The notes: generated from the sequence alone by a model not told the origin. Positions 16,690 through 26,137 are shown, counted from the first letter of the stretch. The stretch: DNA of 64,000 nucleotides from Bacillota bacterium (GCA_023409735.1 JAEYRB010000011.1:1-64000), one strand, 5' to 3'. Program-made: numbers and translations.

Positions 16690-17412
16690 ATGCCTGAAAT
16701 AAGACTTCAAAAATATATGGCTGAAGCAGGAGTCGCATCAAGAAGAAAATCGGAGGAGCTTATACTGCAGGGAAGAGTCGAGGTTAACGGTAATGTAGTT
16801 ACAGTTCCTGGAACTAAAATTGACGGTACAGAGATTATTAAGGTAGACGGTAAGGTAATTGAGCCTGAAGAAAATAAAGTATATATACTGCTTAATAAGC
16901 CTGTAGGTTATATTTCGTCAGCTAGGGATCAGTTTGAACGCAAGACAGTTCTTGACCTCGTGAGTAATGTCAAGGAAAGAATTTATCCTGTGGGAAGACT
17001 TGATTATGACACATCGGGACTTATTCTTTTAACTAATGACGGAGAGCTGGCTAACAGGATGACACACCCAAAGCATGAGATGCCAAAGGTGTATCGTGCA
17101 ATAATAAAGGGAGTTTTATCGCAAAGTGAAATATCAGCACTGCAAGCAGGCGTAATTATTGAGGACTATAAGACAGCCCCTGCAATTGTTAAGGTGATTA
17201 GTGAAGCCGATAATAATTCGACAGTTGATATAACTATTCATGAAGGCAGGAACAGACAGGTCAGAAAAATGTTCGAGACAATAGGTCATATAGTACTAAG
17301 GTTGAAAAGAATAGCCATTGGGCCAATTAAAATCAACGGTCTTGAGGAAGGAAAGTGGAGAAGGCTGGATCAGAAAGAGATAACAGCGCTTAGAAAAGTA
17401 GCAGATATGTAA
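16690..17412 (+). CDS. rluB: Ribosomal large subunit pseudouridine synthase B
   Basis: The 240-residue protein has an N-terminal S4 RNA-binding domain (LQKYMAEAGVASRRKSEELI, residues 6-25) and the RsuA/RluB catalytic motif GRLDYDTSGL at 102-111 with the catalytic aspartate 105. It converts uridine to pseudouridine in 23S rRNA. The ATG at 16690 behind AAAGGAAT gives the standard family start, and an open frame extends upstream but looks non-coding. Distinguishing RluB from RsuA-type paralogues rests on length and context. Confidence 0.9.
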   Translation: MPEIRLQKYMAEAGVASRRKSEELILQGRVEVNGNVVTVPGTKIDGTEIIKVDGKVIEPEENKVYILLNKPVGYISSARDQFERKTVLDLVSNVKERIYPVGRLDYDTSGLILLTNDGELANRMTHPKHEMPKVYRAIIKGVLSQSEISALQAGVIIEDYKTAPAIVKVISEADNNSTVDITIHEGRNRQVRKMFETIGHIVLRLKRIAIGPIKINGLEEGKWRRLDQKEITALRKVADM

Positions 17413-17532
17413 TACTTAAGCGATGCAGCAAGCTCTGCATTAATGGATTTATACTGATTGCACCTGCAAACGGACATAATAAAGTAATAGCAGACAGCTA
17501 TCTGATGAATTATATTAAGGGGCCTTTTTTAA

Positions 17533-18117
17533 ATGAACGGTTCAATTGAAAAAAGTATTCTAAAAAACTCTCTTTACCAGTCACATGAAATTGTGAGAAC
17601 AGCTGTAAAAAGTGGAGACATAGTCATAGACGCTACTTGTGGCAACGGGGGCGATACTGTTTTTCTTGCAAAGCTTGTTGGCGACCAAGGCAGGGTTTAC
17701 AGCTTTGATATTCAGGCTGCAGCTCTGGACAAAACGGCTGAAAAACTGAGAGCAGAAGGAATTGAGAAAAGGGTTACTCTGATAAATGACAGTCATTCGA
17801 ATATGTGCGATTATGTTGATTGCAGCGTTAAAGCTGTAATGTTCAATCTCGGATACTTGCCGGGAGGAGACCACAATATCAGCACAAAGGGCCCATCAAC
17901 AATAAAAGCTGTTGAAAGTGCTATGAAAATGATAAGTATAGACGGAATAATCACCTTAGTTGTTTATTATGGCGGAGACAGCGGCTTTGAAGAGAAAGAA
18001 CAAGTACTGAAATTTATTGAGAGCATTGACAATAAAAGTTTTACAGTATCAAAGACTGAATTTGTAAATCAAATAAACTGCCCGCCTATTTTAGTATGTA
18101 TAGAAAAGCTCATATAG
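17533..18117 (+). CDS. mnmM: MnmM/YtqB-type SAM-dependent methyltransferase
   Basis: The 194-residue Rossmann methyltransferase carries VIDATCGNGGDTVFLA as the SAM motif (about residues 32-47), then VYSFDIQ and the family-specific FNLGYLPGGDH. Bacillus YtqB (MnmM) methylates 5-aminomethyl-2-thiouridine at the tRNA wobble position. Assignment to that subfamily is by these motifs. AAGGGGCC precedes the ATG. Confidence 0.85.
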   Translation: MNGSIEKSILKNSLYQSHEIVRTAVKSGDIVIDATCGNGGDTVFLAKLVGDQGRVYSFDIQAAALDKTAEKLRAEGIEKRVTLINDSHSNMCDYVDCSVKAVMFNLGYLPGGDHNISTKGPSTIKAVESAMKMISIDGIITLVVYYGGDSGFEEKEQVLKFIESIDNKSFTVSKTEFVNQINCPPILVCIEKLI

Positions 18118-18258
18118 TTGCTCTGTATATGCAGAGAAGGCCATACAGCATTTAAATATAATTGAGACAGGCATATATAACTAATATGCTGCTCAGGCAG
18201 CATATGATACAAAAGTCCAATAAGGAATAGATGTAGAGAGTATGCCTTGTACTTTATA

Positions 18259-18311
18259 AAAAAGAACTTTAACATGATAAGATTTGGGACCATGCTGAAG
18301 TTCTTTTTTAA
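18259..18311 (+). terminator. Terminator-type hairpin between mnmM and the carboxyltransferase operon
   Basis: AAAGAACTT pairs with AAGTTCTTT around an inner CATG pair, with T-rich sequence after it and A-rich sequence before it, so it could act in both directions. It lies within the 314-bp gene-free gap 18118-18431. The remainder is AT-rich and holds nothing else I can support. Confidence 0.65.
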
Positions 18312-18431
18312 TTTAATGTAATTATTACTAATATTGTAATCATTGTATTGAATATTTAGGAAATTAATATTATAATAAGAATAATTAGTACCAGGTACTA
18401 TAACTAAGTTATGAAAATGAGGTGCAGGCAC

Positions 18432-19982
18432 ATGGATACCAGAAAAAAGATTGATGATCTCCATGCCCGAAAAAGGAAAATTGAAGCCGGAGGAGGAGCT
18501 GAAAAAATTGCAAAACAGCACGAGTCAGGCAAATTTACAGCAAGGGAAAGACTCGAAAGGTTATTTGACATAGACTCATTTGTAGAAATTGATGCTTTTA
18601 TTGAGTCAAGAGCTATAGATTTTGATATGCAAAAGAAAAAGATACCAGGTGACGGAGTAATAACAGGGTATGGAACAATAGACGGGCGGCCGGTTTTTGC
18701 AGCTTCACAGGATTTTACAGTAATTGGAGGCTCACTTGGAGAAGCTCATGCAAGGAAGATTACCAAAGTAATGGATATGGCCATGAAGATGGGAGCACCG
18801 TTTATCTCTATCAATGATTCAGGTGGTGCAAGGATCGAGGAAGGTATTGATGCTTTAAGCGGATATGGTGATATATTCTTCAGGAACACAGTTGCGTCAG
18901 GCGTAATACCTCAGATTTCAGTTATAATGGGGCCTTGTGCCGGCGGTGCAGTATACTCTCCCGCAATAACAGATTTCATTTTTATGGTGGATAAAAGCAG
19001 CTATATGTTTATAACAGGCCCACAGGTAATAAAATCAGTTACAGGTGAAGACGTCACCTCTGAAAATCTGGGCGGCTCTGACGTGCATAATGTTAAAAGC
19101 GGAGTTGCTCATTTCAAAAGCTCAAACGAGGAGGAGTGCTTAAAGGAGATAAGGAGACTTATAAGCTTTCTTCCCGACAACAATCTATCAGACCCTCCAA
19201 TGACTGCAGATAATGATGGTATGAACAGGATCGATGAAGAATTGATCAGCATTATTCCTGATAATCCAAATAAACCCTATAATATAATGGATGTCATATC
19301 GTATATTGTCGACAATGGTGATTTCATGGAGATACAAAAGCATTTTGCTAGAAACATTGTTATCGGCTTTGGCAGATTGAATGGTAAAACAGTGGGAATA
19401 CTGGCAAATCAACCAAATGTTATGGCTGGCGTACTTGATGTAAATTCTGCTGATAAAGGAGCAAGATTTATCCGTTTCTGCGATTCCTTCAATATACCTG
19501 TTGTTACATTTACTGACACCGCAGGCTATCTCCCCGGTACAGACCAGGAATACAGCGGTGTTATAAGACATGGTGCAAAGCTCCTTTATGCTTTTTCTGA
19601 AGCAACTGTACCAAAGATTAATGTTATATTAAGAAAAGCATACGGTGGAGCATACATCGCAATGAACAGCAAGCATTTGGGAGCAGACATGGTGTTTGCA
19701 TGGCCAAGTGCAGAAATAGCTGTAATGGGCCCAGAAGGAGCAGCAAATATTATTTTCAGAAAAGAAATTGCAGCAGCTGAAAATGCGATAGAAGCAAGAA
19801 ATCAGAAAATTGAGCAGTACAGGAACAAATTTTCTACACCTTATATAGCAGCAGCCAGGGGTTATGTAGATGATGTAATAGACCCGGCTACTACCCGTCC
19901 AAGGCTTATTAATGCTCTTGAGCTTTTAGCTTCAAAAAGAGAAAACAGACCGGTGAAGAAGCATGGCAATATACCATTATAA
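18432..19982 (+). CDS. mmdA: Biotin-dependent carboxyltransferase, 12S/MmdA-type subunit
   Basis: The 516-residue subunit transfers CO2 between carboxybiotin and an acyl-CoA (propionyl/methylmalonyl-CoA type). It has tandem crotonase-like carboxyltransferase domains, with KFTARERLERLFD at the start, GGARIEEG, GPCAGGAVYSPA near residue 165, and the second-domain FTDTAGYLPGTDQE and RKAYGGAYIAMNSK. ATG 18432 behind GAGGTG gives the standard N-terminus, and an in-frame ATG at 18411 is less likely. With the downstream biotin carrier and 5S-type subunit it suggests a soluble transcarboxylase joining methylmalonyl-CoA and pyruvate/oxaloacetate. Confidence 0.93.
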   Translation: MDTRKKIDDLHARKRKIEAGGGAEKIAKQHESGKFTARERLERLFDIDSFVEIDAFIESRAIDFDMQKKKIPGDGVITGYGTIDGRPVFAASQDFTVIGGSLGEAHARKITKVMDMAMKMGAPFISINDSGGARIEEGIDALSGYGDIFFRNTVASGVIPQISVIMGPCAGGAVYSPAITDFIFMVDKSSYMFITGPQVIKSVTGEDVTSENLGGSDVHNVKSGVAHFKSSNEEECLKEIRRLISFLPDNNLSDPPMTADNDGMNRIDEELISIIPDNPNKPYNIMDVISYIVDNGDFMEIQKHFARNIVIGFGRLNGKTVGILANQPNVMAGVLDVNSADKGARFIRFCDSFNIPVVTFTDTAGYLPGTDQEYSGVIRHGAKLLYAFSEATVPKINVILRKAYGGAYIAMNSKHLGADMVFAWPSAEIAVMGPEGAANIIFRKEIAAAENAIEARNQKIEQYRNKFSTPYIAAARGYVDDVIDPATTRPRLINALELLASKRENRPVKKHGNIPL

Positions 19983-20057
19983 TGAGACAGAAGTAAGTGG
20001 CGAAACACTTTCTTTTTATTGAAGCGTTATAATGTGCCGAGTAATATGGAGGTAAAC

Positions 20058-20246
20058 ATGAAAGATAGTAAAAGAAAAATCAATATGGATATTGATGATG
20101 AAGTTATTGCCGTGATATCAGCGGCTATTGCTACTATGCGTTCAAGGCCGGGATATAAGCTCGTTGTAAGATCGATGAGACATGTTGACCAGAATTCGCC
20201 CGCATGGAATATTGCGGGAAGACTTGAGAGAATGAGAAGTAAATAA
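20058..20246 (+). CDS. Short OadG/MmdD-like subunit without membrane anchor
   Basis: The 62-residue peptide contains DDEVIAVISAAIATM, VVRSMRHV and SPAWNIAGRLE, the pattern of the C-terminal tail of sodium-pump decarboxylase gamma/delta subunits. The N-terminal membrane helix of that family is missing; the product starts directly with a short basic segment. GGAGG lies six bases before the ATG. In pumps, this tail binds the carboxyltransferase subunit, so it may serve here as an assembly linker. That role is inferred. Confidence 0.75.
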   Translation: MKDSKRKINMDIDDEVIAVISAAIATMRSRPGYKLVVRSMRHVDQNSPAWNIAGRLERMRSK

Positions 20247-20280
20247 ACCATAAACAATGTTTTACATGGTAGTTTTGTAT

Positions 20281-20346
20281 TAATGGCGTTGACCGAAGGT
20301 CTACAGTAAAGGCGAGAGGGGCTTGATGCCATAGAGACTTTATTTG
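20281..20346 (+). repeat. Structured dispersed repeat, copy B (upstream of biotin carrier gene)
   Basis: This copy shows GGCGTTG (20285-20291), ACC-GAA-GGT, CTACAG, AAAGGCGAG, GGGG, TGATGCC (to 20330) and GAGACTTTATTT. The ACC/GGT arm differs from CCC/GGG of copy A by a paired change, which supports an RNA hairpin. It lies in the gap between the OadG-like and biotin carrier genes, 85 bp before the latter. Confidence 0.7.
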
Positions 20347-20430
20347 CAGTTTATGTGTAAATTTTAGTTGCTTATGAAACGGTACATCACACTATTTTAG
20401 AAAATAATGTTTGTTTGGAGGACGTAAGCT

Positions 20431-20847
20431 ATGAGAAAGTTTTTAATAAAGGTAAATAACAATCAGTATGAGGTTGAAGTCGAAGAGATAAGAGATAACT
20501 CTATATCTATGACAGAAGATGAAATGAATTGTACTAAGGCAGAACCTGTACAAAAGTTACCTGCTAAGGCGCCCACTCAGGCTCCCGCAGCGGTAAGCTC
20601 CGGGAAAGAGTCTTCAGCCGGCGGAACTGATGGTAAGGTAAAAATCACAGCACCAATGCCCGGCGTAATATTAAAGGTACCGGTCAGCATTGGGGCATCG
20701 GTTAAGAAAGGTCAGGTTCTGCTACTTCTTGAAGCAATGAAGATGGAAAATGAGATAATAGCTCCTGCTGATGGTGTTATAGCATCCATCAATGTTGCAG
20801 AAGGGAATTCCATTAGTGCAGGCGAGCTGCTTATATCATTGAATTAG
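20431..20847 (+). CDS. Biotin carboxyl carrier protein (1.3S-type)
   Basis: The 138-residue protein has an N-terminal segment, a flexible Ala/Pro-rich linker (PAKAPTQAPAAVSS, about 45-60) and a C-terminal biotinyl domain with the EAMKMENEI motif, where the lysine carries biotin. TGGAGG precedes the ATG. It shuttles carboxyl groups between the MmdA-type and 5S-type subunits encoded on each side. Confidence 0.93.
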   Translation: MRKFLIKVNNNQYEVEVEEIRDNSISMTEDEMNCTKAEPVQKLPAKAPTQAPAAVSSGKESSAGGTDGKVKITAPMPGVILKVPVSIGASVKKGQVLLLLEAMKMENEIIAPADGVIASINVAEGNSISAGELLISLN

Positions 20848-20860
20848 GGGAGATTGTGCT

Positions 20861-22258
20861 ATGAGTAAAGTAAAGATTACAGAAACAGTTCTAAGGGACG
20901 CTCACCAGTCATTGATAGCCACAAGAATGGGCATTGATGATATTGTGCCCATTGTAGAAAAGCTTGACAATATAGGCTACAACTCAATAGAATGCTGGGG
21001 CGGTGCTACATTTGACACATGCCTCAGGTTTCTCAATGAAGATCCGTGGGACAGACTCAGGAAAATAAAAAACATTGCTAAGAAAACAAAGCTGCAAATG
21101 CTTCTGCGTGGTCAGAATCTGCTTGGATATAAGCATTATGCTGATGATGTGGTGGAATATTTCGTTCAGAAGGCCGTGGCAAATGGTATTGACATAATTA
21201 GAATATTTGACGCACTTAATGATGCAAGAAATATTGAGGCCTCAATTAAGGCATGTAAAAAGGAGGGCGGTCATGCACAGGGAACTGTATGCTATACCAT
21301 AAGCCCTGTGCATAGCATGGAGCACTTTGTTAAGGATTCGCGCATGCTTGTTGAAATGGGTGCCGACAGCATCTGCATTAAAGATATGGCAGGACTGCTA
21401 CTGCCGTATTCAGCCTATGAACTTGTAAAAGCATTGAAGGAATACATTAAAGTACCTATACAGCTACATACACATTATACTAGCGGCGTTGCCTCGATGA
21501 CTTACATGAAGGCTATAGAAGCCGGAGCTGATATAGTTGACTGTGCAATTTCTCCAATGGCAATGGGCACTTCACAGCCGCCAACAGAGCCCCTTGTTGC
21601 TACGCTGATGGGTACGGAGTATGATACTGGACTTGACTTATCGAAGCTTAGCGAGATCGCAGAATACTTCAGACCTATAAAAGAGAGATATATATCCACA
21701 GGGCTGCTTGACACAAAGGTTATGGGAGTTGATGTTAATACCCTTATATACCAGGTGCCGGGAGGTATGCTTTCAAATCTTGTATCTCAGCTGAAGCAGG
21801 CAGGAAAATCAGATAAGCTTGAAGAGGTTCTTAAGGAAGTACCAAAGGTCAGGGAGGATTTCGGATATCCGCCGCTTGTTACTCCGACAAGCCAGATTGT
21901 TGGTACACAGGCCGTACTGAATGTAATTACAGGTGAAAGGTATAAAATGATACCAAAGGAATCTAAGGCTTTGGTCAAGGGGGAATATGGAAAAACTCCG
22001 GCTCCGGTATCAGAAGCAGTAAAGAATAAAATACTCACAGATGAAGAACTTATTACCTGCAGACCTGCTGATCTTATTGAGCCTGAGCTTGAAAATATTA
22101 AGAAACAGATGAACCAGTACATGGAGCAGGATGAGGACGTTTTGTCATATGCACTATTCCCACAGGTAGCTGAAGGCTTTTTTAAGCTTCGCCAGGCGAA
22201 AAAATATAAGATAGATATTGAAATGGCAAATTTTGAAACGAGAGTTCATCCTGTTTAG
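20861..22258 (+). CDS. Pyruvate/oxaloacetate carboxyltransferase, 5S/OadA-type subunit
   Basis: The 465-residue TIM-barrel subunit moves carboxyl groups between biotin and pyruvate or oxaloacetate. It starts ITETVLRDAHQSLIATRM (metal-binding Asp), has GQNLLGYKHYADD, CIKDMAGLL (carboxylated lysine region) and the metal-binding LHTHYTSG histidines, and ends with the PYC_OADA region. There is no fused biotinyl domain, because that is the separate upstream gene. Its start lies 13 bp after the carrier gene. No decarboxylase beta (membrane pump) gene follows, arguing for a soluble transcarboxylase over a Na+ pump. Confidence 0.92.
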   Translation: MSKVKITETVLRDAHQSLIATRMGIDDIVPIVEKLDNIGYNSIECWGGATFDTCLRFLNEDPWDRLRKIKNIAKKTKLQMLLRGQNLLGYKHYADDVVEYFVQKAVANGIDIIRIFDALNDARNIEASIKACKKEGGHAQGTVCYTISPVHSMEHFVKDSRMLVEMGADSICIKDMAGLLLPYSAYELVKALKEYIKVPIQLHTHYTSGVASMTYMKAIEAGADIVDCAISPMAMGTSQPPTEPLVATLMGTEYDTGLDLSKLSEIAEYFRPIKERYISTGLLDTKVMGVDVNTLIYQVPGGMLSNLVSQLKQAGKSDKLEEVLKEVPKVREDFGYPPLVTPTSQIVGTQAVLNVITGERYKMIPKESKALVKGEYGKTPAPVSEAVKNKILTDEELITCRPADLIEPELENIKKQMNQYMEQDEDVLSYALFPQVAEGFFKLRQAKKYKIDIEMANFETRVHPV

Positions 22259-22277
22259 TTCTGCTTCATGTGCAGGA

Positions 22278-22916
22278 TCAACAGTTTTCATGCAGATAAA
22301 TATAGTTCTCTTTATTACTTGTATATTTCATGATCTTTATCCTACTGCCGGGTTTTATATGCCTGCCGCATTTTAAACAGGTGAAGGTAGGTGACAGTAT
22401 GCTGGCAAAGGTGATCTCGGGCTCTTGTCCCTCAAGCCGCTGCCAGCATTGCCATCCTACCTTGCAGAGCTTTATCCGGTTTTCAAAATCTGCATAGACC
22501 CATCGTAATAGCTTGTGAAAATGAAAGGGATATCGGGTATAGTTTATATAATGCCTTGGAAGTCCAAGATTTTCAGCATATAGCTCAAAATTCTTTTCAA
22601 CAACAGTTTGTATTCTCCCTGTTATCTGAGTACTGTACCAGGTATAGCCATTTTGCTCTAGCCAGAGCTTCAGTTTTTCAAACATATAGCCTCTGCATAT
22701 CTCAATGATCTCACCTTTTGCAGGCTTAAAGCTTTCAATAGCATGAGAGACTATGGATACCACTGAATCCAGATAAAGCTTCTTTTTAATATTATCCTTG
22801 TTATAAAGCTCGACAGGAATTACATCAAAATAGTATTCATTTGTCTCAGGTCTATAAACACCGATACAGGTTCCACCTACAAAACTGCCGCTGCCTGAGT
22901 CATCAATCTGAAGCAT
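22278..22916 (-). CDS. Unknown protein with acidic GS-rich start and C-terminal zinc-ribbon
   Basis: I do not recognise this 212-residue family. The start MLQIDDSGSGSFVGG followed by alternating strands could be an RNase H-like fold, as the Asp-Gly-rich strand recalls nuclease or resolvase sites. Aromatic-rich helices fill the middle (WLEQNGYTWYSTQITG). The C-terminus has CLKCGRHI with a further Cys at the very end, suggesting metal binding. The ATG at 22916 lies behind a perfect GGAGGAAGC, and the frame stays open upstream but without a site. It is convergent with the carboxyltransferase operon, with only 19 bp between. Confidence 0.7.
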   Translation of the reverse strand: MLQIDDSGSGSFVGGTCIGVYRPETNEYYFDVIPVELYNKDNIKKKLYLDSVVSIVSHAIESFKPAKGEIIEICRGYMFEKLKLWLEQNGYTWYSTQITGRIQTVVEKNFELYAENLGLPRHYINYTRYPFHFHKLLRWVYADFENRIKLCKVGWQCWQRLEGQEPEITFASILSPTFTCLKCGRHIKPGSRIKIMKYTSNKENYIYLHENC

Positions 22917-23242
22917 GCTTCCTCCGAGTATGGGCATTTGTGAAGTGACATTTTTAATGCTCCGCCGCACGATATATTATAGTAGATGAACTTGCAGTAA
23001 GTCGCCATATATCATTCAGCTAGATTCATTTAAGGTTACCTCGCAATTGCCTTAAGTAAAAAATTTTCTTTCGTAAATTATGATTTGATTTTTTTCTGCA
23101 AACAATACTAAATAACTCTGTAACTAAATAACTGTGCTTGCAGCTACTTGATTTTTGAAGGGCCATTATGTAAGATGAATAAATGAGGAATGAGCTGGTA
23201 AGACAATTTAGATAAATTATAGTTATTCCTTTGGAGGCAAAT

Positions 23243-24142
23243 ATGGAAAGAAAAACGTCCAATATGATAAAAATGATAGAGAGCAAGCTTCCTGATATGA
23301 GTAAAGGGCAAAAGCTTATAGCTAACTACATAATAAACCATTATGACAAGGCCGCCTTTATGACGGCGGCAAAATTGGGAACAGTTGTTGGAGTAAGTGA
23401 ATCAACAGTTGTAAGATTTGCTATAGAGCTTGGTTACGATGGTTACCCAATGCTTCAGAAAATGCTGCAGGAGCTTATTAAAACCAAGCTTACTGCTGTG
23501 CAAAGAATTGAGGTATCATCAAACCGTATCGGCGAGGAAAACATCCTAAAAAGCGTACTTCAATCCGATATGGAGAAAATAAAAATGACCATGGAGGATA
23601 TCAACCAGACGATCTTTAATGAAATCGTTGAATGCATTCTAAGCGCTAAGCGAATTTATATCATTGGAGTAAGAAGCTCAGCAACACTCGCAGGGTTTAT
23701 GGGTTTTTACTTTAACTTAATTTTTGATAATGTGAAGCTTGTTCACACCAATAGTGTAAGTGAGATGTTTGAGGAAATATTAAGAGCAGGAGAAGGCGAT
23801 GTAGTAATTGGAATAAGTTATCCCAGATACTCTAAACGGACTATAAAGGCTATGCAGTTTGTAAAAAGCCAGGGTTCGACTGTCATTGCTATTACCGACA
23901 GTAATGATTCGCCCCTTGCGCAATGTGCAGACCACTGCCTTGCAGTCAGGAGCGATATGGCTTCATTTGTTGATTCGCTTGTAGCGCCGCTTAGTGTAAT
24001 AAATGCCCTGATAGTCACTATTGGAATGAGAAAAAAGGAAAGTGTTCAGAATTCATTCGAAAGACTTGAGAAAATTTGGGATGAATACCAGGTTTATGAA
24101 AAATATGATAATGTGGAACCCCACAGGAAGGTAGACTATTGA
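23243..24142 (+). CDS. MurR/RpiR family transcriptional regulator
   Basis: The 299-residue regulator has an N-terminal RpiR helix-turn-helix domain (SKGQKLIANYI, VGVSESTVVRFAIELGY; about 15-80) and a C-terminal SIS phosphosugar-binding domain (IYIIGVRSSATLAGF, VIGISYPRYSKRT). Such proteins sense phosphosugars. ATG 23243 has TTGGAGG upstream and is preferred over TTG 23231. The next gene overlaps by 4 bp, so the two are coupled, though the ligand cannot be guessed from the flavoprotein. Confidence 0.9.
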   Translation: MERKTSNMIKMIESKLPDMSKGQKLIANYIINHYDKAAFMTAAKLGTVVGVSESTVVRFAIELGYDGYPMLQKMLQELIKTKLTAVQRIEVSSNRIGEENILKSVLQSDMEKIKMTMEDINQTIFNEIVECILSAKRIYIIGVRSSATLAGFMGFYFNLIFDNVKLVHTNSVSEMFEEILRAGEGDVVIGISYPRYSKRTIKAMQFVKSQGSTVIAITDSNDSPLAQCADHCLAVRSDMASFVDSLVAPLSVINALIVTIGMRKKESVQNSFERLEKIWDEYQVYEKYDNVEPHRKVDY

Positions 24143-25368
24143 AAAACAACGTGATCGTAATAGGAGCGGGGGCTGCCGGCTTGATGGCTGCTGCGAAAGC
24201 AGCAGAAAAGGGTAAAAACGTCCTTCTGCTTGAAAAAAATGATAGGGTAGGAAAGAAGCTGCTCATTTCCGGTAAAGGTCGCTGCAACATTACAAACAGC
24301 ACAGACATAGAAGGATTGATTGCAAATATTCCCGGAAATGGACACTTTTTATATTCTGCCTTCTACACCTTTTCAAACGAAGATATGATAGCACTGCTTA
24401 ATTCTGAAGGATTGGAAACAAAGGTAGAAAGAGGAGGAAGAGTTTTCCCTGTTTCTGACAATGCAAAGGATGTAGTAACACTGCTGCAAAGATATGTACA
24501 GAAAAGGGGCGTAAAACTCCAGCTGAGTTCTGCTGTTGCAGAGATTACACAGAAGGATGGAGCTGTTACCGGCGTGAGGCTCAAGGATGGAAGTTTTTTG
24601 GAGGCGTCATCTGTTATACTGGCAACAGGAGGCTCATCTTACCCCGGCACAGGTTCTACAGGAGATGGATATGTAATGGCCGGGAAGCTTGGACATAATA
24701 TTATTCCATTAAAGCCTTCACTCGTACCGCTGCTAATTAAGGAAAAATGGGTGACAGAGCTGCAGGGACTGTCACTGAGAAATGTAGAGATAACTATTAC
24801 AGATATCAAGGGCAAGAAGCTCTATAATGATTTCGGTGAAATGCTGTTTACTCATTTTGGTGTTTCCGGGCCGCTGATACTAAGCGCCAGCAGGCATATA
24901 CTAAGCTATGATTACAGAAATGTAAAGCTCTCGATCGATCTGAAGCCGGCTCTTGATGAAGAAACTCTGGATTCAAGACTTCAGAGAGATTTTGAAAAAT
25001 TTACACGCAAGCTGTTCAAAAACAGTCTGGATGAGCTTTTGCCGCAGAAGCTGATACCTGTTGTTATAATGCTGTCGGGAATACCGGAGGATAAACCTGT
25101 TAACCAAATAACAAGAACTGAAAGAAGGTCTCTTGTAAGGCTTTTGAAGGATTTTTCAATGGAAATAGCAGGCTCAAGACCTATAAGCGAAGCTATAATA
25201 ACTGCGGGAGGCGTATGCACGGACGAGATCAATCCATCTACAATGGAATCAAAGCTGGTTAAAGGCTTGTACTTTGCAGGGGAAGTAATTGATCTGGATG
25301 GCTATACGGGTGGCTTTAATCTTACAATAGCCTTTTCTACGGGGTATGTAGCGGGTATTAGCTGTTAG
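24139..25368 (+). CDS. BaiN/HI0933-like FAD-dependent oxidoreductase
   Basis: The 409-residue flavoprotein carries the FAD-binding VIGAGAAGLMAA at residues 5-16, KKLLISGKGRCNITN (family signature), LATGGSSYPGTGSTGDGY near residues 155-172, and a C-terminal TAGGVC and YFAGEVIDLDG. The HI0933/YhiN/BaiN group includes a bile-acid dehydroxylation reductase, but most members have no known substrate. It begins with TTG overlapping the RpiR-family stop by 4 bp. Confidence 0.88.
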   Translation: MKNNVIVIGAGAAGLMAAAKAAEKGKNVLLLEKNDRVGKKLLISGKGRCNITNSTDIEGLIANIPGNGHFLYSAFYTFSNEDMIALLNSEGLETKVERGGRVFPVSDNAKDVVTLLQRYVQKRGVKLQLSSAVAEITQKDGAVTGVRLKDGSFLEASSVILATGGSSYPGTGSTGDGYVMAGKLGHNIIPLKPSLVPLLIKEKWVTELQGLSLRNVEITITDIKGKKLYNDFGEMLFTHFGVSGPLILSASRHILSYDYRNVKLSIDLKPALDEETLDSRLQRDFEKFTRKLFKNSLDELLPQKLIPVVIMLSGIPEDKPVNQITRTERRSLVRLLKDFSMEIAGSRPISEAIITAGGVCTDEINPSTMESKLVKGLYFAGEVIDLDGYTGGFNLTIAFSTGYVAGISC

Positions 25369-25523
25369 TTAGGATATTGCATTGTAACCTTAAAATAATT
25401 CAGAAGCACTACATATCGGGCTGCGGGATAAAAATCGTACATCGCATATGACTAGGTTGAATTATTAATGCTTCTTAAGTCAATAATACAGATAAAAATG
25501 TGTGTTAATTTCTGGAGCATAAT

Positions 25524-26042
25524 ATGAGTTTTGATTCGGTTAAAAAGTGTAGTGCTAACGAGTACAAAGATAACAATAGAGCGGCAGCTGACAAGTGTAA
25601 AAGTAGCTGCAAAAAAATAGAAGCTTTTGTATTGCTATGCGCTGCCAGTATTATTCTTTGTTTGATTTTATGCCAGGTGAAGCATGTAAAGGCTTTAGCT
25701 GGATCGGAAAAAGCATTTAATATAGAAGGAGTACCTTTAGAATCCCAGGCTTACATCTTTGAACCATGTATATTGGAGCTTTCGTTGATGGATAAGGATA
25801 GCTGCACCGATCTGTCAGTGTTGGTCAATGGCAATGAGGCAGCTATGTTTACTGAAAGGAAGATAGTACTCGAACTGAAAGAGGGGGATGTTGTGGAGCT
25901 TGATGCCAGCGGGTTAATTGAAGCTGTCAGGGTGCAGGCAACATATGCAAGCCCGAATATTAAAAACCTGCTTGACAAGAAAACGACTGTATTTGATGGC
26001 ATTAACAGGTTCGCGGTAATTGGACCTGCTAAAGAAAACTAA
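25524..26042 (+). CDS. Hypothetical single-pass membrane protein
   Basis: The 172-residue protein has a hydrophilic N-terminus, one hydrophobic segment at about residues 33-50 (FVLLCAASIILCLILC) and a presumably extracytoplasmic C-terminal domain rich in short beta-like segments. I recognise no domain. TCTGGAG precedes the ATG. It stands alone between the flavoprotein and the HutP-like gene. Confidence 0.65.
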   Translation: MSFDSVKKCSANEYKDNNRAAADKCKSSCKKIEAFVLLCAASIILCLILCQVKHVKALAGSEKAFNIEGVPLESQAYIFEPCILELSLMDKDSCTDLSVLVNGNEAAMFTERKIVLELKEGDVVELDASGLIEAVRVQATYASPNIKNLLDKKTTVFDGINRFAVIGPAKEN

Positions 26043-26137
26043 AATAATAGTTACATCGCTTAAAGGGATTTGCAGTGTCCTGTGTTAAGCTCTGTGGAAT
26101 AGAGTTGCATTGCAAGTGCCTTACATAAACTTTTTTA

